From: Massilia frigida
GTDB lineage: Bacteria > Pseudomonadota > Gammaproteobacteria > Burkholderiales > Burkholderiaceae_D
Length of the DNA: 64,000 nucleotides
Assembly: GCF_011682175.1 (NCBI RefSeq)
Contig: NZ_WHJG01000034.1
Coordinates: forward strand, 16,324 to 80,323
Direction of reading: 5' to 3'
Under the pieces are notes generated by a model. The model did no database searches and was not told where the DNA came from. It was given only the letters and a program-made list of their open reading frames with translations. Below are positions 27,123-35,582 of the stretch, in pieces (position 1 is the first letter of the stretch; each line of letters opens with the position of its first letter). The position numbers and the translations under genes were made by a program.

Positions 27123-28598
27123 ATGCTCGTTACCGATATCCTGGCCGCCTTGCCTCTTGCGCGCGGCACGCCCGACCCTTTGTTCCGCCAGCTCTACGCG
27201 CAGATCAAGGATGCCATCCTGCGCGGCACGCTCAGCGCCGGCATGCAGCTGCCGCCCACGCGCGACCTGGCGCGCCTGCTCGCGGTCTCGCGCCAGACGG
27301 TGCTCAACGCCTACGACCAGCTCAGTGCCGAAGGCTACCTCCATGGCGCGGTCGGCAAGGGCACCTTCATCAGCGACCACCTGGCGCAGCCCGCGCCCGC
27401 GGCGGACGCCACGCACGCGCCGATGCGCCCCCTGTCCGCGCGCGGCGAGGCCTACGCCTCGGCCATGGAAAGCGTCGGCTTCCATCGAGGGAAGCTGCGC
27501 CCTTTCCGCGTCAGCATGCCGTCGCTCGACCTGTTCCCGTTCGATGTCTGGAGCCGGCTGGAGGGGCGGCGCTGGCGCCATCCCGACCACCACATGGGCT
27601 ACAGCGACCCGGCCGGCTACGCGCCGCTGCGCGAGCTGCTGTGCGTCTACCTGCGTGCCTCGCGCGGCGTGAGCTGCACGCCGGAACAGGTGATCATCAC
27701 CTCCGGCTCGCAACAGGGCTTGTTTTTGCTGTCGCAACTGCTGCTCGCGCCGGGCGACCAGGTGTGGGTGGAGTCGCCCGGCTACCAGGGCGCCAGCGCA
27801 CCGCTGTTCGCCGCCGGCGCCGACGTGTGCACGGTACCGGTGAGCGCCGACGGCATGGACATCGCCTACGGCATCGCGCACTATCCGGACGCGAAAATGG
27901 TGCTGGCCACGCCCTCGCACCAGTTGCCGCTGGGCGTGACCATGAGCTTGCAGCGCCGCCTGGAGCTGCTGCGCTGGGCCAGCGCCAGGCGCGCCTGGAT
28001 CATCGAGGACGACTACGACAGCGAGTACCGCTACACCGGCCCGCCGCTGGCGTCCCTGCAAAGCCTGGACCGCGCCGGCTGCGTGCTGTACGTCGGCACC
28101 CTGTCCAAGGTGCTGTTTCCCGGCCTGCGCCTCGGGTACATCGTGGCGCCGCCGGCGCTGGTCGAACCGGTGGTGCGCGCCAAGGCGGTGATGGACCGCC
28201 ATACCGCCATCGTGCCGCAGATGGTGCTGGCCGACTTCATGGCGGACGGTCATTTCGGCCGCCATATCCGGCGCACCCGCGACGCCTACGCCGAACGGCG
28301 CGCCGCGCTGCTGGCCGCGCTCGGGGCGCGCCTGGGCGAGCAGCTGACGGTCGGGCCGTCCGACGCCGGCCTCGATCTGGCCGTGCATTTCCGGCGCGGC
28401 CACCAGGAAGCCGCCGTGGTGGCCAGGGCGCTCGAACAGGGCATCGAAACGCGCGCGCTGGCCTACTATGCCAACCGCATGGCCACGCCGGCGTGCGCGT
28501 TCGCACCGGGCCTGTTGCTGGGTTTTTCGTCGCTGACGCCGGCGCAGATCGTCGATGGCGTCGATGTGCTGGCGAAGGTGCTGAAAGCGGCGCATTGA
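27123..28598 (+). CDS. MocR/PdxR-type transcriptional regulator (GntR HTH plus aminotransferase domain)
   Basis: 491 residues. A GntR winged helix lies at about 14-80 (LFRQLYAQIKDAILRGTLSA, RQTVLNAYDQLSAEGYL). A fold-type I aminotransferase-like domain lies at about 120-485 with ITSGSQQGLFLLSQLLLAPG, IIEDDYDSEYRY and the PLP lysine in VGTLSKVLFPGLRLGY. MocR proteins bind PLP as cofactor or effector and usually control the divergent gene. Here that would be the OsmC/PaiB pair, whose PaiB-like member has a flavin-binding fold related to pyridoxamine phosphate oxidase. The start at 27123 precedes the HTH directly; no strong Shine-Dalgarno sequence is seen. Confidence 0.9.
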   Translation: MLVTDILAALPLARGTPDPLFRQLYAQIKDAILRGTLSAGMQLPPTRDLARLLAVSRQTVLNAYDQLSAEGYLHGAVGKGTFISDHLAQPAPAADATHAPMRPLSARGEAYASAMESVGFHRGKLRPFRVSMPSLDLFPFDVWSRLEGRRWRHPDHHMGYSDPAGYAPLRELLCVYLRASRGVSCTPEQVIITSGSQQGLFLLSQLLLAPGDQVWVESPGYQGASAPLFAAGADVCTVPVSADGMDIAYGIAHYPDAKMVLATPSHQLPLGVTMSLQRRLELLRWASARRAWIIEDDYDSEYRYTGPPLASLQSLDRAGCVLYVGTLSKVLFPGLRLGYIVAPPALVEPVVRAKAVMDRHTAIVPQMVLADFMADGHFGRHIRRTRDAYAERRAALLAALGARLGEQLTVGPSDAGLDLAVHFRRGHQEAAVVARALEQGIETRALAYYANRMATPACAFAPGLLLGFSSLTPAQIVDGVDVLAKVLKAAH

Positions 28599-28612
28599 AC
28601 TATACTGGCTGC

Positions 28613-29179
28613 ATGACCATTGAACGCTGCTCCTGGGCCAGATCGGCCAATCAACGCTACCTCGACTACCACGATCACGAGTGGGGCGTGCCTTGCCACG
28701 ACGAGAACACGCTGTTTGAAATGCTCAACCTCGAAGGCGCGCAGGCGGGCCTGAGCTGGGAAACCATCTTGAACAAGCGCGCTACCTACCGGCTCGCTTT
28801 TGACAACTGGGACGCCGAAAAAATCGCGCGCTACGACGCCGCCAAGGTGGCCGAGCTGCTGGCCGATCCCGGCATCGTGCGCAACAAGCTCAAGGTGGCC
28901 GCCGCCATCACCAATGCCCAGGCCTACCTGCGCCTGCGGGCCGAGGGCAGCTCGCTCGACGACTACCTGTGGGCGTACGTGGACGGCAAGCCGATCGTCA
29001 ACCACTACCAGCTTGGCGAAAGTTTGCCGGCCAAGACTGCGCTGTCGGACCAGCTGTCGAAAGACCTGCTCAAGCGCGGCTTCAAATTTGTCGGCTCGAC
29101 CATCGTGTACGCCTACATGCAGGGCATCGGCATGATCGACGACCATGGCGCGCAATGCTTCCGCAACAAGCAGCGCTGA
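28613..29179 (+). CDS. tag: DNA-3-methyladenine glycosylase I
   Basis: 188 residues, the normal length. It removes 3-methyladenine from alkylated DNA in base excision repair. The family landmarks are ERCSWARSANQRYLDYHDHE with the zinc Cys near the start, EWGVP, LEGAQAGLSWETILNKR, GIVRNKLKV, LKRGFKFVGSTIVYAYMQ and the closing zinc ligands in DDHGAQC. It follows the MocR gene after 14 bases and precedes the mnmC-like gene by 4 bases, so it may be co-transcribed with either. Confidence 0.95.
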   Translation: MTIERCSWARSANQRYLDYHDHEWGVPCHDENTLFEMLNLEGAQAGLSWETILNKRATYRLAFDNWDAEKIARYDAAKVAELLADPGIVRNKLKVAAAITNAQAYLRLRAEGSSLDDYLWAYVDGKPIVNHYQLGESLPAKTALSDQLSKDLLKRGFKFVGSTIVYAYMQGIGMIDDHGAQCFRNKQR

Positions 29180-29183
29180 TGCC

Positions 29184-30824
29184 GTGAACTGGCAAGCCAT
29201 CTGGGGCGGACGCACCCATTTCGTCATATTCGATGCCGCCTACGGCGACGGCGCGGCGTTCCGCGCGACGGTCGACGCCTGGCGCCACGATCCGCAGCGG
29301 CCCGCGCGCCTGCATTACATTGCGCTGGCCAATGACGCGCTGCCTGGCTATCGGCGTGTTCCGCAAGCGGACGACGCGGTCACGCTCGACCTGCTCAGCG
29401 CACCGCTCGACAGCGCGCTCGAACAACTGAGTGCGCGCCTGGACGCGATCTGGCTGCGCGGCGCCGGTGACGCCGGTACCCGCTTCGCGCACGCGCTGGG
29501 CAAGCTGGCCGAACCCGGCGCGCTGCTCGATGCCGACGGCCTCACGCACGCGCAGATGGCGACCCTGGCGCGCGCCGGCTTTGCCTGGGAGCCCGGGGTG
29601 CAGCGCGCTGTTTTTGCCAGCCGCCGTCCGCAAGCCGCGCCGGCGGCGCCGCGCGCGCGCCACGCCATCGTGATCGGTGCCGGCCTGGCCGGCGCCGCCG
29701 CCTGCGAGCGCCTGTGCGCGCGCGGCTGGAAGGTCACGCTGATCGAACGCCATGCGCAGCCGGCGCGCGAAGCATCCGGCAACCTGGCCGGCATCACCAT
29801 GCCGCTGCTCTCGAAAGACGACAACCTCATGACGCGCCTGTCGCGCGCGGCCTTTCTGTATGCGCAAGCCTACTGGGAGCGCATCGGCGAGAATGCCATC
29901 GACAGTGCCCGTTGCGGCGTGCTGCAACTGGCGCGCGACGCGGCCCACGCCGACGTGCAGCGCGCCATCGCGGCAAGCCGCGCCTACCCCGCCGATTTCG
30001 CCGAATGGCTGGAAGCACCGGCGGCGACCGAACTGCTGGGCGCACCCGCGCCGGATGGCGCCTGGCTGTTCCGCCAGGGCGGCTGGATACGGCCCGCCAG
30101 CGCCTGCGGCGCCATGCTCACCGCCTGCGGCGAGGCGCTGGTGCGCCGCTTCGGGACCGGCACCGTGACGCTGGAGCAGCGCGGCGCCGACTGGTGCGCC
30201 ATCGACGCGGCCGGCGTGCTGCTGGCGCAAGCGCCGGTGGTGGTGCTGGCCAACGGCACTGGCGCTTGCGCCGTGCCGCTCGCTGCCGGCCTGCCGCTGT
30301 CCGCGGTGCGCGGCCAGGTCACCCATCTGGCCCAGGGCGCCGCGCCGGCGCTGCCCTTCGTGCTGTGCCGCGAAGCCTATCTGACCCCGGCCGTGGGCGG
30401 CTGGCACAGCCTGGGCGCGAGCTACGACGAGGATGCCGATCCGGCCCTGCGCCAGGGCAGCCAGGACGAGAACCTGGCCAAGATCGGCGCCATGCTGGGC
30501 GACGCGGCCCTCGGGCGCGCTGCGCCGCTGCAGGGACGGGTCGGCTTTCGCTGCGTGGCGCCGGACCGCATGCCGCTGGTGGGCGCCTTGCCGGACCCGG
30601 ACGCGGCGGGCCGCATCGAGCGCCTGCGCGACGTGCCGCGCCATGCCGGCGTGTACGGGCTGCTGGGCTACGCTTCGCGCGGCCTGACCTGGGCGCCGCT
30701 GGCGGCCGAACTGCTGGCCGCACAGTTGAACGGCGAGCCGCTGCCGCTGGAAGCCGAGCTGGTCGCGGCGCTCGATCCGGCCCGCTTTTTGCTGCGCGAA
30801 CGGCGCCGTGGCGAGGTAGGATAG
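29184..30824 (+). CDS. mnmC: MnmC-like tRNA modification protein: intact FAD oxidoreductase half, degenerate methyltransferase half
   Basis: 546 residues starting at GTG, 4 bases after tag. Residues 160-530 form the FAD-dependent oxidoreductase: VIGAGLAGAAACERLCARGW, EASGNLAGITMPLLSKDDN, AVRGQVTHL, GASYDEDAD, GRVGFRCVAPDRMPLVG and GLLGYASRGLTWAP. In MnmC this half converts the cmnm group of U34 to nm. The N-terminal 150 residues still align in outline with the methyltransferase half but are shortened. The usual glycine-rich motif (ETGFGTGLNF-like) reads FDAAYGDGAAFR, and the Asp-Pro motif of the second site is lost. Only the oxidase step is therefore expected. Confidence 0.8.
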   Translation: MNWQAIWGGRTHFVIFDAAYGDGAAFRATVDAWRHDPQRPARLHYIALANDALPGYRRVPQADDAVTLDLLSAPLDSALEQLSARLDAIWLRGAGDAGTRFAHALGKLAEPGALLDADGLTHAQMATLARAGFAWEPGVQRAVFASRRPQAAPAAPRARHAIVIGAGLAGAAACERLCARGWKVTLIERHAQPAREASGNLAGITMPLLSKDDNLMTRLSRAAFLYAQAYWERIGENAIDSARCGVLQLARDAAHADVQRAIAASRAYPADFAEWLEAPAATELLGAPAPDGAWLFRQGGWIRPASACGAMLTACGEALVRRFGTGTVTLEQRGADWCAIDAAGVLLAQAPVVVLANGTGACAVPLAAGLPLSAVRGQVTHLAQGAAPALPFVLCREAYLTPAVGGWHSLGASYDEDADPALRQGSQDENLAKIGAMLGDAALGRAAPLQGRVGFRCVAPDRMPLVGALPDPDAAGRIERLRDVPRHAGVYGLLGYASRGLTWAPLAAELLAAQLNGEPLPLEAELVAALDPARFLLRERRRGEVG

Positions 30825-30916
30825 CGAACCGGGCCGCGTGTCATCCGGTTATAATTGGTTTGTAGCAACATCCTTGCAACCGATCGCCGCGCCCAGCGTG
30901 GCGGGAGCCGATCACG

Positions 30917-31624
30917 ATGGACGATGCGCCCGAGTCGAACGAGCTGTTTTTGTTTCTTGCGTCCACCGCGCACGATATGAAAAACTCTGTCAGCGTGCTG
31001 AGCGGCACGCTGGAAACCTTGCTCGCGAACGCCGCGCCCGGCACCGGAACGGCCTATCCGCAGATGGCGCACATGCTGTACCAGACCAAGCGCCTGAACG
31101 ATAACCTGATCCAGCTGCTGGCCCTGTACAAGCAGGTCGGCAAACCCGCCTATCCCTTCGACATGCAGCCGCTGGCGATGGGCGACCTGGTGGCGCAGGT
31201 GGCCGGTGCCAGCCGCATCCTGCTCGACTCGCGCCATATCAAGCTGGAAACGCATGCCGATCCGGAGCTGGTCTGGCATCTGGACGAAGACTTGATCGCC
31301 GGCGTGCTCGGGCATGCGATCAACAATGCCATCCATTACACCAAGGACACGATCCGCCTGGCCATCGCCGTGGTCGACGGCGACCTGGAAATCCGGATCG
31401 AAGACAATGGCGCCGGCTATTCGGACGCCATGCTGGAGGCCGGGATATCGGCCATGCACGGCGCCAGCGCGGGCGTGAATTTTCTGACGAATAGCACCGG
31501 CCTGGGCTTGTATTTCTCCAGCGAAGTAGCCAAGATGCACAAGCACCGCCAGCGCGCGGGCCGCCTGCGCCTGGAAAACGGTGGCGCATACGGCGGCGCT
31601 TGCTTCGTGCTGAGCCTGCCATGA
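30917..31624 (+). CDS. Soluble histidine kinase without a sensor domain
   Basis: 235 residues and no membrane segment. The phospho-accepting His is H19 in ASTAHDMKNSVSVLSG. A dimerisation helix pair extends to about residue 85, and an ATPase domain (100-235) carries an N-box-like VLGHAINNAIHYTKD, DNGAGYS and GLGLYFSSEVAKMH. The protein starts with the kinase core, so the signal must come from a partner. Its stop overlaps the ATG of the response regulator gene (ATGA), so the two are a cognate pair. Confidence 0.88.
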   Translation: MDDAPESNELFLFLASTAHDMKNSVSVLSGTLETLLANAAPGTGTAYPQMAHMLYQTKRLNDNLIQLLALYKQVGKPAYPFDMQPLAMGDLVAQVAGASRILLDSRHIKLETHADPELVWHLDEDLIAGVLGHAINNAIHYTKDTIRLAIAVVDGDLEIRIEDNGAGYSDAMLEAGISAMHGASAGVNFLTNSTGLGLYFSSEVAKMHKHRQRAGRLRLENGGAYGGACFVLSLP

Positions 31625-33306
31625 TCGTCGATCCCAAGCCAGGCGCCAAGCCGGCCGCCAGCATCGCCCTGGTCGACTGGGCCGCCAAGAATTACCTGGT
31701 GGTGGATGATTTCATCGGCATCCGCCAGTTGCTGCGCGAAAGCTTGCGCAACCTGGGCGCCAAGAATATCGACCAGGCATCGAGCGGCGGCGAAGCCATC
31801 GCCATGCTGGCGCGCATCCGCTACGACGTGGTGCTGTGCGACTACAACCTGGGCGAGGGCAAGAATGGCCAGCAAGTGCTGGAAGAGGCGCGCGTGCGCA
31901 ATTTGCTGCTGCCGAGCAGCGTCTGGCTGATGGTGTCGGCCGAAAAAAGCGTCGAGTCGGTGATGGGCGCGGCCGAGCACCAGCCCGACGCTTACCTGAT
32001 CAAGCCGATCACCGAGGGCGTGCTGCTGACCCGCCTGAACCGCGTGTGGCAAAAGAAGCAGGTGTTCAAGCAGATCGACCAGGCCTTTGCCGAAAAGGAT
32101 TACCTGCGCGCGGCCAAGATGTGCGACAGCCAGATCCTGACCAACAAGCTGCACGAAATGGAATTGCTGCGCATGAAGGCGCGCCTGATGCTGAAAAGCG
32201 GCGAACCGGAAAAGGCGCGCGAAACCTACGAGCGCGTGCTGCAAGAGCGCGACTATCAATGGGCCAAGGCGGGCCTGGCCAGGATCCGCATGGCCAATGG
32301 CGAATATGAGCAGGCTCGCCAGATGTTCCAGGGCGTGATTTCCGAGAACCGCTATTACATCGATGCCTACGACCAGCTGGCGCTGACTTACCAGAGCATG
32401 GGGCAGAACGAGGAAGCCTGCGCCGTGCTGGAGCGCGCCGCCAAGCTGTCGCCCAATTCGGTGATGCGGCAGCGCTCGCTGGGGCAGGTATCGCTCAAGC
32501 TCGGCAATGTCGGCATGGCTGAAAAAGCCTTCCGCAAATGCATTTCGATCGGTGAATATTCGGTGATGAAAACGGTCGATGCCTACTTTGGCCTGGCGCG
32601 CGTTTGCGGGCTCAAGCACGAAACCAAGGAAGCGATGCAATTGCTGGTGCTGGCCCAGCGCGAGTTCAGCGGCGAACAAGTTCAACTGCGCAGCAAGATT
32701 ACCGAGGGCATGGTCTACCACGAGAGCGGCGACTTCCAGCGCGCGCGCAAGGCGGGCGACGAGCTTGACGAGCTGCTGTTCGGCAATCCGGAGCGCCCGG
32801 ATACGCCCACCTGCCTGGAATTGGCGACCTTGCTGTTTTCGGTCGGGCACCGCGATTCGCCGGTCGAGCTGCTGTGCTACGTGATCAAGAACAATCACGA
32901 CAACCTGCAACTGCTCGACGACGTGCAAACCATCTTCGACCGCGCCCACATGAGCGATGAGGGCCTGGCGCTGATCCGCTCCTCGCGCAAGGAAGCGAGC
33001 GACCTGATGAACCAGGGCGTGTCGCTATGGAAAACCGGCAAGCTGCCCGAGGCGGTGGCCTGGATGCGCAGCGCGCGCATGAGCTTGCCTAACAACTTGC
33101 GCATCCTGTTCAACTCGGCGCAAATCAACATTTCGCACATGCAGCAGCTCGGCCATGACCCCGCGCTGGCGGCCGAAGCGACCGAGGTGTTGCTGCACGT
33201 GGACAAAATCCTGCCCGGGCAACAGCGCTTCGCCCAGCTCATGGAACAGCTGGCCGCACTGGCGCCGGGAGCGGGCGAAGGGACCGATGGCGATGCCCCA
33301 GGCTGA
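31621..33306 (+). CDS. Response regulator with C-terminal tetratricopeptide repeats
   Basis: 561 residues. The receiver domain (about 22-145) has acidic residues in YLVVDDFIG, the phosphorylation Asp74 in VVLCDYNLG and the Lys of YLIKPITEG. The rest is helical with TPR units (YLRAAKMCDSQIL, PEKARETYERVLQERDYQWA, YEQARQMFQGVI, EEACAVLERAAKLSPNS, GNVGMAEKAFRKC). There is no DNA-binding or enzymatic output domain, so output is probably by protein-protein contact. Its start is coupled to the upstream kinase. The same architecture is known from other beta- and gammaproteobacteria without a firm function. Confidence 0.9.
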   Translation: MIVDPKPGAKPAASIALVDWAAKNYLVVDDFIGIRQLLRESLRNLGAKNIDQASSGGEAIAMLARIRYDVVLCDYNLGEGKNGQQVLEEARVRNLLLPSSVWLMVSAEKSVESVMGAAEHQPDAYLIKPITEGVLLTRLNRVWQKKQVFKQIDQAFAEKDYLRAAKMCDSQILTNKLHEMELLRMKARLMLKSGEPEKARETYERVLQERDYQWAKAGLARIRMANGEYEQARQMFQGVISENRYYIDAYDQLALTYQSMGQNEEACAVLERAAKLSPNSVMRQRSLGQVSLKLGNVGMAEKAFRKCISIGEYSVMKTVDAYFGLARVCGLKHETKEAMQLLVLAQREFSGEQVQLRSKITEGMVYHESGDFQRARKAGDELDELLFGNPERPDTPTCLELATLLFSVGHRDSPVELLCYVIKNNHDNLQLLDDVQTIFDRAHMSDEGLALIRSSRKEASDLMNQGVSLWKTGKLPEAVAWMRSARMSLPNNLRILFNSAQINISHMQQLGHDPALAAEATEVLLHVDKILPGQQRFAQLMEQLAALAPGAGEGTDGDAPG

Positions 33307-33398
33307 GCCGTTTGCACGTTTGCCCTTGTCCCAACGCTTGCTGGTGATAAACTGATCACTGCGCGGAAGATTCCGCATTCAACAGGAAAGGGACGTAC

Positions 33399-33614
33399 AT
33401 GCGCGACATCGCAAATGAAGTCTATGAAAAAATGCGTGTAGGCAGCAGTGCATGGATACGGCCAGTGGCCGCCAAGGGCGATACCGTGCCCTCGTTCCAG
33501 GCTGTGCATGAGCAAGTCAAACAGATGGCGGAAGATGGTTTGATTACCATCTCGACCATCAAACGCCAGGAAGACGGCTTGATCGACGCGATCCGGATCC
33601 AGCGGCTGGCGTAG
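33399..33614 (+). CDS. Small conserved-looking hypothetical protein (71 aa)
   Basis: 71 residues with AGGAAAGGG 8 or more bases before the ATG. The sequence MRDIANEVYEKMRVGSSAWI and QEDGLIDAIRIQRLA is globular with no signal or membrane segment. It looks like a short winged-helix-sized alpha/beta domain (VHEQVKQMAEDGLITISTIK), but I cannot assign a family. It has its own upstream region and is followed by a strong hairpin, so it is probably a real single-gene unit. Confidence 0.7.
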   Translation: MRDIANEVYEKMRVGSSAWIRPVAAKGDTVPSFQAVHEQVKQMAEDGLITISTIKRQEDGLIDAIRIQRLA

Positions 33615-33639
33615 GTCATTCCCGTAACAGGGCAAGCGC

Positions 33640-33659
33640 TGCCGCCCCCTCGGGCGGCA
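33640..33659. terminator. Hairpin between convergent genes
   Basis: TGCCGCCC (33640-33647), loop CCTC, GGGCGGCA (33652-33659): a perfect 8-bp GC-rich stem between the small hypothetical gene and the convergent PhaM-like gene. No T-run follows on the plus strand. It probably serves both directions. Confidence 0.6.
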
Positions 33660-33666
33660 TGCCTTG

Positions 33667-34332
33667 TCAGGCGCCGGTTTTCGGCTTGGCGCGCCGGGAT
33701 GCGGCCTTGGCTGCACTGTCCGGCTCGCCCGGGCTGGCATCGGCCGGTTCCGCTGTCGATGCCTGCGGCGCCGGTGGCGCTGTTTTCGCGGCAGCGTCTG
33801 TCTTGTCCGTGCCCGCTTCGGGCGTCATCGCGGTGGTCACCGCCTGGTTAAATTGTTCTTGCAGCATATTCCACCACGCCACGGGATTGTTCATCGCGTT
33901 CGCCGGCGGCGGTTCCTTGTGTTCCTTGGCCGGCTCGGGCGCTGGCGCCTTGGCGGGCGCGGGGGCTGGCTGGCTGAAAAACGCCGACGCGAACGGCGCC
34001 GCCGCCAGCACCGATTTCTCATCCGCACCAGGTTGCTTGACTGCCGCCGCCAGGGTCGCGCCCATCGATTTCAGGGTGGCGATCGTGCCGCGCTGTACTT
34101 CCATGGTTTGGATGGTGCCGCGCAACATGGACACATTGATGTTGAGCCAGGCTTCGACGGCTTTCAGGTCGGCGATTTTCTTGTCCAGCTCATCGAGCGA
34201 GACGGGCGGCATGGCCAGGTTGGGGAAGGACATCCCCGGCACGGCCATGCTCCCCCACAAGTTCTTGACGAAGTCCAGCGTGTCGGTCACGGCGCCGACA
34301 CCGGGGATGTTGGGCATGGGTGGTTTCAGCAT
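33667..34332 (-). CDS. phaM: PhaM-like polyhydroxyalkanoate granule-associated protein
   Basis: 221 residues. The N-terminal conserved region has MPNIPGVGAVTDTLDFVKNL, SLDELDKKIADLKAVEAWL and MLRGTIQTMEVQRGTIATL, the helical signature of PhaM. A Pro/Ala/Glu-rich middle and a second short motif NPVAWWNMLQEQFNQAVTTA follow, then a basic Lys/Arg/Ala tail (SRRAKPKTGA) that in PhaM contacts DNA. PhaM activates PHA synthase PhaC and ties granules to the nucleoid so daughter cells share them. No other pha genes are adjacent. GGAG lies 6 bases ahead of the ATG. Confidence 0.85.
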   Translation of the reverse strand: MLKPPMPNIPGVGAVTDTLDFVKNLWGSMAVPGMSFPNLAMPPVSLDELDKKIADLKAVEAWLNINVSMLRGTIQTMEVQRGTIATLKSMGATLAAAVKQPGADEKSVLAAAPFASAFFSQPAPAPAKAPAPEPAKEHKEPPPANAMNNPVAWWNMLQEQFNQAVTTAMTPEAGTDKTDAAAKTAPPAPQASTAEPADASPGEPDSAAKAASRRAKPKTGA

Positions 34333-34463
34333 GGAAGTCTCCGTAAAGTAGAAGCCTGAGCGTAGCAGATAATTATCATCCTATCAAAGTATGATGTGCG
34401 AGCAGCAAACCGTACGCTGAGCAGCATCAGCGGGAAAAGCGCCAGACACGTTAAACTGTGGCC

Positions 34464-35573
34464 ATGACGATCGCTTCCTTTCTTTCCCGACGGCGCCGCG
34501 CCCTGGTGATCGGCACGGCGACCGTCCTGCTGCATTATCTCGCGATCAGCTTCGTCGGCGCGCGCATCGGGCTGGCGCCGCTCACTGCCCCGGACCCGGA
34601 ACCGGTCACCATCATCGCCGCGCTGCACGCGCCGGCGCCGCCGGCCGCGCCCGTGCCGCCACCGAAGCCCACGCCGAAGCCGGCCGCCGCGCGGCCGCGT
34701 GCGCCTGCCAGGAGCGCGCCGGCAGCGGCTGCACCGGTCGCCGCGGCCCAGGAGCAGCCCGAGGCCCCGGCCGAGGCCAGCCCGGCCGTGGCCAGCGATG
34801 CGGCAGCGGCGCCCGTACAAGCGAGCGTGGCCGAGGTGGCGCCCGCCGTGGAGCCGGCGCCCGAGCCGCCGCCGGAAGCGGCCCCGGCGGAACCGGTCAA
34901 GCCGGCGCTCAAGGTCAGCCTGCCGCCATCGGCCGAGCTGAACTTCGACGTGGCGCGCACCGACCGCGATGGCGGCACCTGGTCCGGGCTGTCGACCATC
35001 GCCTGGAAGCAAGCCGGCGGCGCCTACAAGCTGTCGATGGAGGCGAGCGTGAGCCTGCTGGTGGCGCGCGTGAACCTGGTGCTGCTCAACAGCGAAGGCA
35101 CGGTCGGTGCGGACGGCATCGTGCCGCGCCTGTCCACCGAAAAGCGGCGCGGCAAGACCCAGACCGCCACCCACTTCGGCGGGCCGGATGGCAAGATTAC
35201 CTTTTCCGCGTCCGAGCGCAGCTATCCGATGCTGGCCGGAACCCAGGACAAGGCCAGCTTTTTGATCCAGCTGGCCGCCATCGGGCGCGCCGACAGCGCC
35301 CAGCTGGCCAGTGGCGTGGAACTGTTCGTGGGGGAGGAAAAAGATGCCAATCCCTTCGGCTTCGTGCTGGTCGCGAAGGAAGACATCGATACCCGCATGG
35401 GGCGCATGGCGACCTGGCACGTCGCGCGCCCGCCGCGCCCGGGGGCGTACAACTCGCGCCTGGACATCTGGCTGGCGCCGGCTCACAACTGGTATCCGGT
35501 ACAGATCCGCAATACCGAGTCGAACGGCTCGGTCACGACCCAGACCATCCGCAAGATTCTCATCACTGATTAA
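34464..35573 (+). CDS. DUF3108 protein with an N-terminal anchor and TonB-like Pro/Ala linker
   Basis: 369 residues. Residues 12-32 form a membrane anchor (LVIGTATVLLHYLAISFVGA). Residues 45-145 are Pro/Ala/Glu-rich, with PPPKPTPKPAAARPRAPARS reminiscent of TonB. Residues 150-365 are a DUF3108 domain (LPPSAELNFDVARTDRDGG, GTQDKASFLIQLAAI, LDIWLAPAHNWYPVQIRNTE). The C-terminal domain would lie in the periplasm. DUF3108 has no proven function; the beta-rich fold suggests an envelope or lipid-transfer role. It is followed after 9 bases by a second DUF3108 gene, its paralogue. Confidence 0.85.
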   Translation: MTIASFLSRRRRALVIGTATVLLHYLAISFVGARIGLAPLTAPDPEPVTIIAALHAPAPPAAPVPPPKPTPKPAAARPRAPARSAPAAAAPVAAAQEQPEAPAEASPAVASDAAAAPVQASVAEVAPAVEPAPEPPPEAAPAEPVKPALKVSLPPSAELNFDVARTDRDGGTWSGLSTIAWKQAGGAYKLSMEASVSLLVARVNLVLLNSEGTVGADGIVPRLSTEKRRGKTQTATHFGGPDGKITFSASERSYPMLAGTQDKASFLIQLAAIGRADSAQLASGVELFVGEEKDANPFGFVLVAKEDIDTRMGRMATWHVARPPRPGAYNSRLDIWLAPAHNWYPVQIRNTESNGSVTTQTIRKILITD

Positions 35574-35582
35574 GGAACCGCT

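Noticed and set aside
29184..30824. The mnmC-like gene as a pseudogene
   Set aside because: The frame is open over the full length and the oxidoreductase half is fully conserved. Loss of methyltransferase motifs looks like stable specialisation rather than decay.
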